Source: Bacteriovoracaceae bacterium
GTDB lineage: Bacteria; Bdellovibrionota; Bacteriovoracia; Bacteriovoracales; Bacteriovoracaceae
Length of the DNA stretch: 7,847 nt
Assembly: GCA_018060635.1 (NCBI GenBank)
Contig: JAGOVR010000071.1
Coordinates: 1-7,847 of the forward strand
Direction of reading: 5' to 3'
Shown here: piece by piece, positions 1 to 7,001 of the stretch
How positions within the stretch are numbered: the first letter of the stretch is position 1
Layout: each line of letters opens with the position of its first letter
The notes under the pieces: model-generated
Told to the model about the DNA's origin: nothing
The model's database searches: none
The model's input: only the letters and a program-made list of their open reading frames with translations
Position numbers and translations under genes: made by a program

Positions 1-974
1 GAAAAAGAAAGAGCATGACAACTTTCAGGATTTTCTTTGAAGTTTTTTAAACAATTAGAAAGGCTATTGGAATTATTTCTTCTAGAACAAAGGGCTTGAG
101 AAAATTCTTGTGGGAAGACACCTTGTGAAACTTTAGTCCAATAGGTCTCGTTAAGATAAGGACCACAAAAAGCATTAGCATCCAGAAGGTGATCACATAA
201 ATTATGAATATAAAAATAATTTCTTTCGGAGATAGATTTTTTGAGCTCTTGGGCCTTATCCACTCTTTGTTCAAATTCTTGTTCAGCTTTTAAGGGAGTT
301 TGAGTCAAATGGCTTAAGGGACCAGTCGGATATTCACTACTGGAGAAAAGATCTGCAAAGTAACAAAGGTAAGGAAGCCTTTCATCTTGCATCCATTTAT
401 CTAAGATAGGTTGGCAATCTTTTTCTTCTTTAGGCTCAGGGAAATTTATTTTTTGAAGAGTATTAATTATATTGATTCGAGAAAAATCTTTTTTAAGAGT
501 TAAATTTTGCTGGCACTCTTTGGCATAAATCGTAGCAAGATAGTCTTCAACAGAAATAAGAAAAGCTTCTCTTTTATTTTTTTGAGATTGAGAGGTAAGA
601 GGGATATCGGCATAGGCAACGATATTGAATATTTTTCCATAGCTACTTCTTAAAAGTTTTGTATCCATTAAGGAGTAAATGGCACAAGGATATTTTTTTG
701 CTATTTCTAAATATTTTTTTTCGGTATAGAGAGATATTCCAGCCCATTCCCAAGGTTCTATCTGAATATGATTGAAATTTTTTATCTCAGAAAAAAGTTT
801 AGGATTAGAAGAAACGGTTGTTCTTATTTTTTTATTTTGATTTTTTTCTAAATCCAAAAGTGTTGAAAAACTTTCAATAAGTCCTAAAGAGGATTCGTCT
901 TTACTCCAAACAGTAAAAGTAAAAAAACTAGAAAATAGACTTAGCCAGAATAGAGGCAATATCTTGGATTTCAA
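1..974 (-). CDS. Exported cysteine-rich protein of unknown function, C-terminus cut by window edge
   Basis: An open frame of 324 codons runs from a TTG at 974-972 off the left edge without a stop. I do not recognise the family. The N-terminus is a convincing signal peptide: K2, K4, then a hydrophobic stretch at about residues 5-23 (LPLFWLSLFSSFFTFTVW), with likely cleavage after S24. The mature part is hydrophilic, has no further membrane segment, and contains nine cysteines (97, 154, 187, 204, 260, 270, 296, 308, 319), which would suit disulfides in the periplasm or outside the cell. No ATG is available: the frame is closed upstream by a TGA, and the TTG gives the complete signal peptide. 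A second TTG at 959-957 would remove the basic n-region. The gene overlaps the end of the iron-sulfur reductase gene by 47 bases, so co-transcription and coupled translation are likely. The reading frame is secure; the exact start is less so and the function is unknown. Confidence 0.8.
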   Translation of the reverse strand, partial: MKSKILPLFWLSLFSSFFTFTVWSKDESSLGLIESFSTLLDLEKNQNKKIRTTVSSNPKLFSEIKNFNHIQIEPWEWAGISLYTEKKYLEIAKKYPCAIYSLMDTKLLRSSYGKIFNIVAYADIPLTSQSQKNKREAFLISVEDYLATIYAKECQQNLTLKKDFSRINIINTLQKINFPEPKEEKDCQPILDKWMQDERLPYLCYFADLFSSSEYPTGPLSHLTQTPLKAEQEFEQRVDKAQELKKSISERNYFYIHNLCDHLLDANAFCGPYLNETYWTKVSQGVFPQEFSQALCSRRNNSNSLSNCLKNFKENPESCHALSF

Positions 975-2925
975 GGTTTTCAGTTTCCTTTTGTTTTCCT
1001 TTGGAAGAATTGAAATTAATCATACAATAAGAACAAGCTGTGGCCAACTTAGAAGTTTGAGTTTCTCCAATATGAGTAAGGCGGTTTTCGACTAAGTGTC
1101 CTCCTTCAGGAATTTCATACCACATATTCCCTCCTCCCATTCCACAACAAAGAGCTTTGTCTTTATTTTTATCCATCTCTTTTAGTTGCAAATGAGGAAT
1201 AGAATGCAGGATATCCCGAGGAGCATCATACTCCCCGTGGTGACGGCCTAAATAACAAGGATCGTGATAAGTCATTTCTTCATTGATGGCTTTTTCAGGA
1301 ACTAGTTTTTTTTCTCGAATAAGTTCTGCTAAAAGTTCTGTATGGTGGATAACGGTGTAATGACCAGCTTCAAACTTACTATATTCTTTCCCGAGGGTAT
1401 GCAAACAATGAGGGCAGTGCGTGACAATTTTATTAAAAGTATAGCGATTTATTTGTGAAATATTTTCTATAGCAATTTCTTGAAAAGAATACTCGTCACC
1501 AAAACGGCGAATAGGATCTCCATTGCATTTTTCTCCTTTGCCCATAACGGCAAAAGAAACCTGAGCTTTTTTAAGCAGAGCAGTCGTATCTTTAACAACC
1601 TTTTGGTTGCTGGCATCATAAGAGCCAGCGCATCCCACATAATACAAATAATCTACTTTTATATTTTCCTTAATGACGGGAATATCTAAACCTTCACTCC
1701 ATTTAAAGCGATCTTCCTTGGAAATGCCCCATGGATTTCCTTGTAGTTTTATCTTATTCACAGTATCAGCCGCAGAAGCGGGTAATTCCCCTAGGGTCAA
1801 AGCCTTATAACGTTTTAGATCCATAATAATGGGAATATGTTCAATATGCGCAGGACATTCTTCCATGCAAGCACCGCAAGTTGTACAAGCATCCAGCTCA
1901 GAATTGGCATAAAGAGCATGATCCCAAATAGATTCATGCGCCTTATCAGAAAAACTAAAATCCCGCATTTTTGTTACAATTTTTTTAGGATCAAGCGGTT
2001 TCCCCGCTAGTTGAGCTGGACATACTTCCGTGCATCTTCCACATTCCACACAAGTTAACATATCAAAGCGTTCACGAATGGTAAGTTCTGATATTTTTCC
2101 TAATCCAAAACTTTCTGCATTTTCATTTTCAAAATTCATGGGATTCAGTACAGCTCCCTTACGAGGAGTGTGTAGAAGGCTACTCAAAGGAAGAAGAAGA
2201 ATATGTGAAAACTTGCTATAGGCCAACATGACAATAAAAATCATGGTAGAAGTCATATGCAAAAACCAGAAGAGACGATAGGTTGAAGAAAGAAAAGTGT
2301 CACTTAAATTTAAGGCCTTAAGTCCATTAGCTAAAAACCAGCCGATAGGGGCCCAAGTTGCTTCACCTATGGGCATTCCCGTTCCTAAAATGCGCAGTCC
2401 TTCTAATAAAAAACCCACAAGGACTAAATTGAGAAGCATAAAATACATTAGTTTTTCTTGTTGAGGCTTAGTCGAAGAAAGAGTTGAGGGGCGGTCGATA
2501 TAGCGTCTTTTCCAAGCAAAACCAATACCAATAAGCATTAAAAGACCCGCAAGATCCGCTAAGAAAGAAATAACTTTATAAGTGGTTCCTTGGAAAATCT
2601 TAAAAGGAGTATCATAGTGAATAGCCACAAGATCAGTGGCAATCCATAAAACTATAAATCCATAATAAATAAGAGCATGAAAAAAACCAACATGAGGTTT
2701 TCGCGGAATTTTTCCTTGGAGTAAAATAGTTTTGAAGAAATTTTTAAAATTAAAATTTTTAGGAAAAAGATCTTTAATCTTAAGTGTTTTTTTATTGGTA
2801 ACAAAAAGATATTTGGTATAGAAGCCTTTAATAAAAAAAAGAGTTGCAATTAGCAAAAAGGCATACATACATACTTTGTAAGAGTAAGGGATATTCCAAA
2901 GTATTTCACGTGTTGCTTCATTCAT
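928..2925 (-). CDS. Membrane-bound iron-sulfur reductase, FadF/EMO type (probable ETF:menaquinone oxidoreductase)
   Basis: This 665-residue protein has three parts. Residues about 15-255 form an integral-membrane region with roughly five or six helices, resembling the NarI-type heme b subunit, with candidate heme histidines H83, H103, H223 and H241. Two ferredoxin-type [4Fe-4S] motifs follow: C292/C295/C298/C302 and C347/C350/C353/C357. The C-terminal half holds two CCG (heterodisulfide-reductase-like) domains: C432, C467, C504/C507 and C557, C593-C594, C631/C634. In the first the CC pair reads C467-N468, so only the second is canonical. This architecture is that of Bacillus FadF and the EMO enzymes, which link electron-transfer flavoprotein from acyl-CoA oxidation to menaquinone; that substrate is inferred here, as no etf or acyl-CoA dehydrogenase gene is in view. 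The ATG at 2925 is chosen because AAAGG lies 7 bases upstream; a TTG at 2967 would add 14 residues but has no such site. HdrD- or DsrK-like activity is the main alternative. Confidence 0.9.
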   Translation of the reverse strand: MNEATREILWNIPYSYKVCMYAFLLIATLFFIKGFYTKYLFVTNKKTLKIKDLFPKNFNFKNFFKTILLQGKIPRKPHVGFFHALIYYGFIVLWIATDLVAIHYDTPFKIFQGTTYKVISFLADLAGLLMLIGIGFAWKRRYIDRPSTLSSTKPQQEKLMYFMLLNLVLVGFLLEGLRILGTGMPIGEATWAPIGWFLANGLKALNLSDTFLSSTYRLFWFLHMTSTMIFIVMLAYSKFSHILLLPLSSLLHTPRKGAVLNPMNFENENAESFGLGKISELTIRERFDMLTCVECGRCTEVCPAQLAGKPLDPKKIVTKMRDFSFSDKAHESIWDHALYANSELDACTTCGACMEECPAHIEHIPIIMDLKRYKALTLGELPASAADTVNKIKLQGNPWGISKEDRFKWSEGLDIPVIKENIKVDYLYYVGCAGSYDASNQKVVKDTTALLKKAQVSFAVMGKGEKCNGDPIRRFGDEYSFQEIAIENISQINRYTFNKIVTHCPHCLHTLGKEYSKFEAGHYTVIHHTELLAELIREKKLVPEKAINEEMTYHDPCYLGRHHGEYDAPRDILHSIPHLQLKEMDKNKDKALCCGMGGGNMWYEIPEGGHLVENRLTHIGETQTSKLATACSYCMINFNSSKGKQKETENLEIQDIASILAKSIF
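986..992 (-). promoter_or_regulatory. Ribosome binding site for the TTG start at 974
   Basis: On the minus strand AAAAGGA lies 11 bases before the TTG at 974. The spacing is a little long, but this is the only purine-rich Shine-Dalgarno-like stretch that can serve a start giving the whole signal peptide. It lies inside the coding sequence of the upstream reductase gene, so ribosomes finishing that gene may also contribute to initiation. Confidence 0.45.
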
Positions 2926-2932
2926 AATTATA

Positions 2933-2937
2933 CCTTT
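2933..2937 (-). promoter_or_regulatory. Ribosome binding site that fixes the reductase start at 2925
   Basis: AAAGG on the minus strand ends 7 bases before the ATG at 2925-2923. The longer frame beginning with TTG at 2967 has no purine-rich site at a suitable distance and would lie almost at the predicted transcript end, so the ATG is preferred. Confidence 0.6.
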
Positions 2938-2953
2938 ACGATTGGTAGAAACA

Positions 2954-3004
2954 TGGTCATCATACAAAAGAAATAAGTATACTTAGGAAACAAGGCTAAG
3001 TCAT
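2954..3004. promoter_or_regulatory. Putative bidirectional promoter with a shared palindromic -10 element
   Basis: The 77-base gap between the two divergent units contains the perfect palindrome TAAGTATACTTA (2974-2985). It gives TATACT, five of six matches to the sigma-70-type -10 consensus, on the plus strand at 2978-2983 and on the minus strand at 2981-2976. For the minus strand, ATGACT at 3004-2999 is a four-of-six -35 with a 17-base spacer, and the transcript would start near 2969, about 44 bases ahead of the reductase ATG. For the plus strand, TGGTCA at 2954-2959 is a four-of-six -35 with an 18-base spacer, and the transcript would start near 2990, leaving a leader of about 13 bases with AAGG at 2992-2995. 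The two polymerases could not bind at once, so the units may compete. The palindrome could instead be a repressor site. The assignment rests on consensus matching in AT-rich DNA. Confidence 0.45.
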
Positions 3005-3602
3005 GATTGGATTTGCACAAAAGTTAATAATATGTTTATTAAGTTTGCAGATAATGTGGCTTTCGCTTCGCATGATAGTACAGTTTTCTAACTGTAAGTA
3101 TGATACCTTCTTAGCGTGTGTTTCTTTTCTTGCTATGGGTACTTTGGTTGCCGCTTTTGTTCCAGTTCCCTTTTTTGAGCACCCCTTATTTTGGATTTTT
3201 TGGGTAACAGGCTTTTCTTGTCTTCTCACTTTAGTGAACCGCTCTTTTTACCGCAGTACTCATGATTTTGTTAAGAAAAAAAATATTTTTAATAAGATTC
3301 CTTTTTTAGGTTTTTTAGTCGGGATTTTTCTAAGCCAAAAAAAACTTTCGCCAGTTGTTTTTTTTATATTACCTGCCATAATTTTTTTATTCTTTTTTGT
3401 TAAAAGACGAGATTATTTTTTTCCTTATCGTAGTATCGGTGGATTTTTAGGAGGATTATTTGTTCTTTTTTTGATAAGTAGTATGCAAAAAAGCTACTTA
3501 CTGATTTTACAAGTACCTCTCGTGTTCTTTATTGTAAATCAAGGTTATGCTTTTTTACACTTTTTTTTACTTCAATCTTATTTAGCTAAAAAGGTTTCTT
3601 AA
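3003..3602 (+). CDS. Multi-pass inner-membrane protein of unknown function
   Basis: The product is 199 residues, very rich in Phe, Leu and Ile, and I do not recognise its family. Hydrophobic stretches that look like membrane helices lie at about residues 4-22, 35-54, 60-78, 99-110 (short), 116-133, 145-160 and 164-190, so six or seven spans. Basic loops (K91-K93, K113-K114, K134-R136, K196-K197) would face the cytoplasm under the positive-inside rule. No catalytic or transporter motif is visible. The start is well fixed: AAGG (2992-2995) stands 7 bases ahead of the ATG, and an in-frame TAA at 2997-2999 prevents any longer version. Its stop codon overlaps the ATG of the following lipoprotein gene by one base (TAATG), which implies coupled translation and probably a shared role in the envelope. 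Many T-runs reflect Phe codons. The gene is likely real because of start context and coupling; its function is unknown. Confidence 0.75.
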   Translation: MIGFAQKLIICLLSLQIMWLSLRMIVQFSNCKYDTFLACVSFLAMGTLVAAFVPVPFFEHPLFWIFWVTGFSCLLTLVNRSFYRSTHDFVKKKNIFNKIPFLGFLVGIFLSQKKLSPVVFFILPAIIFLFFFVKRRDYFFPYRSIGGFLGGLFVLFLISSMQKSYLLILQVPLVFFIVNQGYAFLHFFLLQSYLAKKVS

Positions 3603-4591
3603 TGCGTTCTTTATTGCTATTTATTTTTTTACTGACAGGGTGTGCAGGAAAACACACACTCAATCTCAAGAGTCATCGCTATGCTTTACAGGCTCGTAAA
3701 GTTATATGGCTCCAAATTCCAGGTTTAGATTTTGAGCATATTGCTTTAACTCATTTTTTTGATACAAAAAATAGTAAGACATCATTTGAAAATTCTGATT
3801 GTGTTGCCAATCTTTGGAGTTATAATTTATTTGAAGTAGCACCCTTAGCTTCACAAAGTCTTGTCTCTCAAATAACTGGTTCTAAAAACATTAATGCGAG
3901 TTGTGAAAATGATCAGCAGAGACCTTTATGGGATTACTTAAAAAACTATAAGACGTTAGTTTTAGAATCTCCGACAGAAGCAAATGAAACCTTAGAAACA
4001 GCTGTTAATTGCCAAAAAGATTTTTTTAGTCAGGCTACTTTTCTTAAGATGGGTGCTTCTCCTCAGAAAGAAGCACAATTTTATAATACAGAAGAGAATT
4101 TTATTAAACCGTCAGGCATTTTTTATGATAGAGCTTGTCAAAATAAAGATAAAAAATGTACGGATCCCCTGGCCCTTCATGCAGATGTAGTGGTTAAAAA
4201 ATACTGGGAAACGGAGTCTCGGTTTGTTCTCATCTTCAGAGATTTTTCTTACTATCATTTATTACAAAAAAATGATTTAAAATCAGCTAGAAATATTTTA
4301 CAGATGTGGGAACGGAACTATAGTTATTGGCTCCAATTAGCTCAGAAAGACCCTCATTTATTAATTTTAATTACCTCTTCAGCTCCCTTTAAAATAAATT
4401 TTCCAAAGACAGGTACTACTTGGAAAACAGTAGCGGAGAAAGGGGAGGGAGTTTCTTTTGTAGGGCAAAGTTTACAGGCTCCTCTTTTCGTAAAGGGAGC
4501 TAGTGCAGAAAATTTTTGCGGCTTTTATGAAGAAACAGATATTCTCCCAAGACTTTTGCAAAGTATGCAGAAGCGTTCTAAACTTTTCTAG
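3602..4591 (+). CDS. Putative outer-membrane lipoprotein of unknown function
   Basis: This 329-residue protein begins with a short lipoprotein signal: R2, a hydrophobic core (LLLFIFLL) and the lipobox L11-T12-G13-C14. C14 would be lipidated, and alanine at +2 favours sorting to the outer membrane rather than retention in the inner one. The rest is soluble, with further cysteines at 67, 101, 137, 179, 186 and 306. I cannot assign a family with confidence. The order of motifs loosely recalls the alkaline-phosphatase/sulfatase fold: a strand ending in PGLD (residues 40-43), a segment resembling the nucleophile helix (80-93, ending ITG), a late strand with ITSSAP (257-262) where enzymes have SDHG, and APLFVKGA (293-300). 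The usual metal-binding Asp/His residues are not evident, so if the resemblance is real the protein is probably not a working phosphatase. It starts within the stop codon of the membrane-protein gene and ends 31 bases before addB. Confidence 0.8.
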   Translation: MRSLLLFIFLLTGCAGKHTLNLKSHRYALQARKVIWLQIPGLDFEHIALTHFFDTKNSKTSFENSDCVANLWSYNLFEVAPLASQSLVSQITGSKNINASCENDQQRPLWDYLKNYKTLVLESPTEANETLETAVNCQKDFFSQATFLKMGASPQKEAQFYNTEENFIKPSGIFYDRACQNKDKKCTDPLALHADVVVKKYWETESRFVLIFRDFSYYHLLQKNDLKSARNILQMWERNYSYWLQLAQKDPHLLILITSSAPFKINFPKTGTTWKTVAEKGEGVSFVGQSLQAPLFVKGASAENFCGFYEETDILPRLLQSMQKRSKLF

Positions 4592-4607
4592 CCCAAAAGC
4601 ATAAGAT

Positions 4608-4642
4608 AAGGTACAAAGAGTCATGTTAAACCTTTGTACTTT
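4608..4642 (+). promoter_or_regulatory. RNA hairpin enclosing the addB start codon
   Basis: Bases 4608-4618 pair with 4632-4642 to give an 11-bp stem: the core GTACAAAG/CTTTGTAC is a perfect 8-bp inverted repeat, extended by one G-U and two A-U pairs. The 13-base loop (4619-4631) contains the addB ATG at 4623-4625. The likely Shine-Dalgarno sequence AAGG (4608-4611), and also AAAGAG (4615-4620) in part, fall in the 5' arm, so folding would hide the ribosome site while displaying AUG in the loop. This is the layout of a translational control element. A short T-run (4640-4643) follows, so a weak terminator or attenuator is possible, but the stem is AT-rich and the 3' arm is inside the coding region. 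The pairing is seen directly; the function is inferred. Confidence 0.5.
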
Positions 4643-7001
4643 TAATAATTCCAGAGATTTTTTTGAAAATATTCTACCACCTATCTATCAAGGCGGGTTG
4701 AGTGTAAAAATTATTGTTCCACAGGCATCTATCGCTGATGAAATAAGACTTAAGTTAAATTCTTCACTGGCTCAAGTTGATGTAGTGACCATAGCTTCTT
4801 TCAGCAAAGACTTATTAGAGAAAAAGTTTAATAAAAATATTTTAAGAAAAGTGGATCTTCTAAAAATTTTAAGTCTTACATGGAAGCGAATTCATGGGGC
4901 CCAAGATTTTAATTTTTTTCTTTCAGCTTTTAAGCTTTTTACAGAACTTAGAAGTTATAGCTTAAACGCAGATCTTATTTTGCCTGCCTTAGAGGAAAGT
5001 GATGCTAAGCTTCAAGCGGCGATCCTGTCTTTTTACAAAATAATGGAGATGCTAGATTTAGTAGATGAGCAAAAAGCTTATGCACTTTTAAGTGATGATT
5101 GGCGTAGTAATAAGGATGAATATGCCTACCCTTGGGAAAAAGAAAATATTTTTATTTTTTATGGGTTTCAGAATCTGTCAGCATTTCAGGTAGACTTGTT
5201 AAAAAGCTTAGCTTTGAGAACTCAGGTTTATGTTCCTTTACCTGAAAGTGTTTATGTTAAGAGTGTAAGTAGTGATTGGATTTCATGGCTTACATTAAAA
5301 AAAGAACAAGTAAATTTAACTGTCTTAGAAAAAGAGACTTTGCAAGTTGTGAGTTTTTCTCATGGTCAATTACCCAGCACCATCGAAAGATTGATACAAG
5401 AAAAATTTAAAGATAAGCCTGTGACGTGTTACTTAGGTCTTTCTAAATTAGAAGAAGATATCATTTTTGATATTCCCATTCAAAATGCTTTTTTTAAAAA
5501 TGCTACAAGTTTGTTTGTAGAAGAAATAGAATGGTTAGTAAGTTATTTAGAAAGTTTTTTGTTGCAGAAAAATAATTCTGTCGCACAAATAAAAAAAAGG
5601 ATTGAAGAAAAGATAAAAGAGGAGTTGAAACTAAAAGAATTGAAGTCTTTTAGAAAAATAAAATTAGGAGCAAAGTTTTTAAATATTTTACAAGATTGGA
5701 GTGATGAATCTTCTCTCACTTTATTTGATATTTCACTTATACGAGAAATATTGATGCTAACAGATGAGCGTATTTATCAGATTCCTATTTATGAAAAACA
5801 GTCTCAAGTTATTTTTCATGCCTTAGAAAATTTACAAGTAACTAAAGTAGGTGATGCCGTCATTGTTTGTGCCACATCAGACTATCCTGCCCTAACGCAA
5901 GGACAAGGAATTCTTTCTTCTTTTATGGAATCAGTTCTGGTCAATTTAGGCCCTCTCAGACGCTCTGAGTTGCAGTTAGAGTTCTTAAAATTTAAATTAA
6001 AATCTACACAGGGAGAGAATACTTTTTTTGTTATTGAAGACACTCTTTTAGCACATGATGTAACATGGAATGAAATTTTGGGAGAGAATTATAAAGAAGT
6101 AAAACTTAATACCGCTATCCCAAAAAGTGATGTTAAGAATCATAATTTTTTATCAAATTGGGTTTCACTTAGAGAAACTACCGCTGTTTTTTCAGCAACT
6201 AAGCTACAGTCCTATTTAGATTGTCCTAGGAAATTTTATTTTCAATATGTTAATCCCCTGAGTCCTACAGTAGAGTGGGAATCTTTTTTAGAGGCACGAG
6301 AATTAGGCGAAATACAGCATGAGTTATTAGCGCAAGTTATTAAGGAAGACTTAAAAGAGCAAACAATAGATGAGCATATCGAACATTTTTATAAATCCTA
6401 TCTTGCCAGAAAAAGTAAAAAAGTTAGTGGGCATGATTATGAGAGGTATTTAGTCGAGATTTCTACTTATGTTAAGCATGGGTGGTCTTTTTTAAAATAC
6501 TTCAAAACAAAAGATAGCCAAGCTCAATTTATTTTTGAAGAAAATTTATGTCTATCTGCTGAGGTATCTTATCAAGTTAAAGGAAGAATTGACTGTATTA
6601 TCTTAGGGTCTTTTGGAGCTGTCTTACTAGATTTTAAACGATCTAAGGCCAGCATTCCTACACAAGCTGATATTAAAAATTATCAAAAAATACAACTTTT
6701 ATTTTATCAACACTATTTTCCCTTTCAAAACACAGAAATTATTTTGTGGGGATATCTTAATTTAGGTGAGATTAAGGAATCTCTTCTTTTTACAAAAAAT
6801 AATTTCTTCCAAGAAATTGAAACAGAATTTGAAATAAAATTAATACAAGATAATTTCTCCTTAGAGGATTATGAACTTTATGAGCAGGAAATAAGGCAGG
6901 CCATAACTCAGGAAATCTTATTTCCCGCTAAGCCTAGAAAAAATAACGTCTGTGATTTTTGTTCATTATTTAATGTATGTGATAAAGGAAGCTCGGCATG
7001 A
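4623..7001 (+). CDS. addB: AddB-like subunit of the AddAB helicase-nuclease, PD-(D/E)XK nuclease with Fe-S signature
   Basis: The 792-residue product has the features of AddB at its C-terminus. The nuclease domain (about residues 520-790) opens with C534 in LDCPRKFYF, followed by H566 (GEIQHELL), the catalytic core D657 (GRIDCI) and D670-x-K672 (LLDFKRSK), then a QxxxY motif (Q691-Y695). It closes with C777, C780 and C786; with C534 these are the four ligands of the AddB [4Fe-4S] cluster that pins the nuclease domain. Residues 1-500 match the position of AddB's helicase-like region but show no Walker A motif, so this part should be structural and may bind DNA rather than hydrolyse ATP. At 792 residues it is much shorter than Bacillus AddB (about 1,160). 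With AddA it should resect double-strand breaks to make 3' single strands for RecA. The ATG at 4623 is the first possible start after an in-frame TAA at 4602. The stop overlaps the next gene. Confidence 0.88.
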   Translation: MLNLCTFNNSRDFFENILPPIYQGGLSVKIIVPQASIADEIRLKLNSSLAQVDVVTIASFSKDLLEKKFNKNILRKVDLLKILSLTWKRIHGAQDFNFFLSAFKLFTELRSYSLNADLILPALEESDAKLQAAILSFYKIMEMLDLVDEQKAYALLSDDWRSNKDEYAYPWEKENIFIFYGFQNLSAFQVDLLKSLALRTQVYVPLPESVYVKSVSSDWISWLTLKKEQVNLTVLEKETLQVVSFSHGQLPSTIERLIQEKFKDKPVTCYLGLSKLEEDIIFDIPIQNAFFKNATSLFVEEIEWLVSYLESFLLQKNNSVAQIKKRIEEKIKEELKLKELKSFRKIKLGAKFLNILQDWSDESSLTLFDISLIREILMLTDERIYQIPIYEKQSQVIFHALENLQVTKVGDAVIVCATSDYPALTQGQGILSSFMESVLVNLGPLRRSELQLEFLKFKLKSTQGENTFFVIEDTLLAHDVTWNEILGENYKEVKLNTAIPKSDVKNHNFLSNWVSLRETTAVFSATKLQSYLDCPRKFYFQYVNPLSPTVEWESFLEARELGEIQHELLAQVIKEDLKEQTIDEHIEHFYKSYLARKSKKVSGHDYERYLVEISTYVKHGWSFLKYFKTKDSQAQFIFEENLCLSAEVSYQVKGRIDCIILGSFGAVLLDFKRSKASIPTQADIKNYQKIQLLFYQHYFPFQNTEIILWGYLNLGEIKESLLFTKNNFFQEIETEFEIKLIQDNFSLEDYELYEQEIRQAITQEILFPAKPRKNNVCDFCSLFNVCDKGSSA
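6984..6991 (+). promoter_or_regulatory. Strong ribosome binding site for addA
   Basis: AAAGGAAG lies 6 bases before the ATG at 6998 and 9 bases before the second, in-frame ATG at 7001. It lies inside the last codons of addB and is the clearest Shine-Dalgarno sequence in the right-hand unit. It allows either methionine as the start and supports translation of addA in its own right in addition to coupling. Confidence 0.6.

Noticed and set aside
47..274. Small hydrophobic open frame on the minus strand
   Set aside because: It lies wholly inside the exported-protein gene in another frame, which has a full signal peptide and normal composition.
1480..2221. Two short plus-strand open frames (1480-1689, 2030-2221)
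   Set aside because: They are antisense to the iron-sulfur reductase, have no ribosome site or motif, and are shadows of its reading frame.
2927..2932. Perfect TATAAT on the minus strand just before the reductase ATG
   Set aside because: A transcript from it would begin inside the coding sequence, and it has no reasonable -35 partner relation to the chosen start; it probably arises by chance in AT-rich DNA.
2926..2967. Longer reductase start at a TTG (2967) adding 14 residues
   Set aside because: It has no ribosome site at a suitable distance and would sit at the predicted 5' end of the transcript; the ATG at 2925 has AAAGG 7 bases upstream.
2652..3229. Two short minus-strand open frames (2652-2849 and 2996-3229)
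   Set aside because: The first is a shifted frame inside the reductase gene; the second is antisense to the membrane-protein gene, and its start and content look like a shadow.
3270..3590. A and T runs of up to eight bases in the membrane-protein gene as phase-variation tracts
   Set aside because: They encode Phe and Lys runs in a Phe-rich membrane protein in AT-rich DNA, similar eight-base runs occur in other genes, and the frame is intact.
4608..4643. Intrinsic terminator after the lipoprotein gene
   Set aside because: The stem is AT-rich, the following T-run has only four bases, and the 3' arm lies within the addB coding sequence; a start-site hairpin explains it better.
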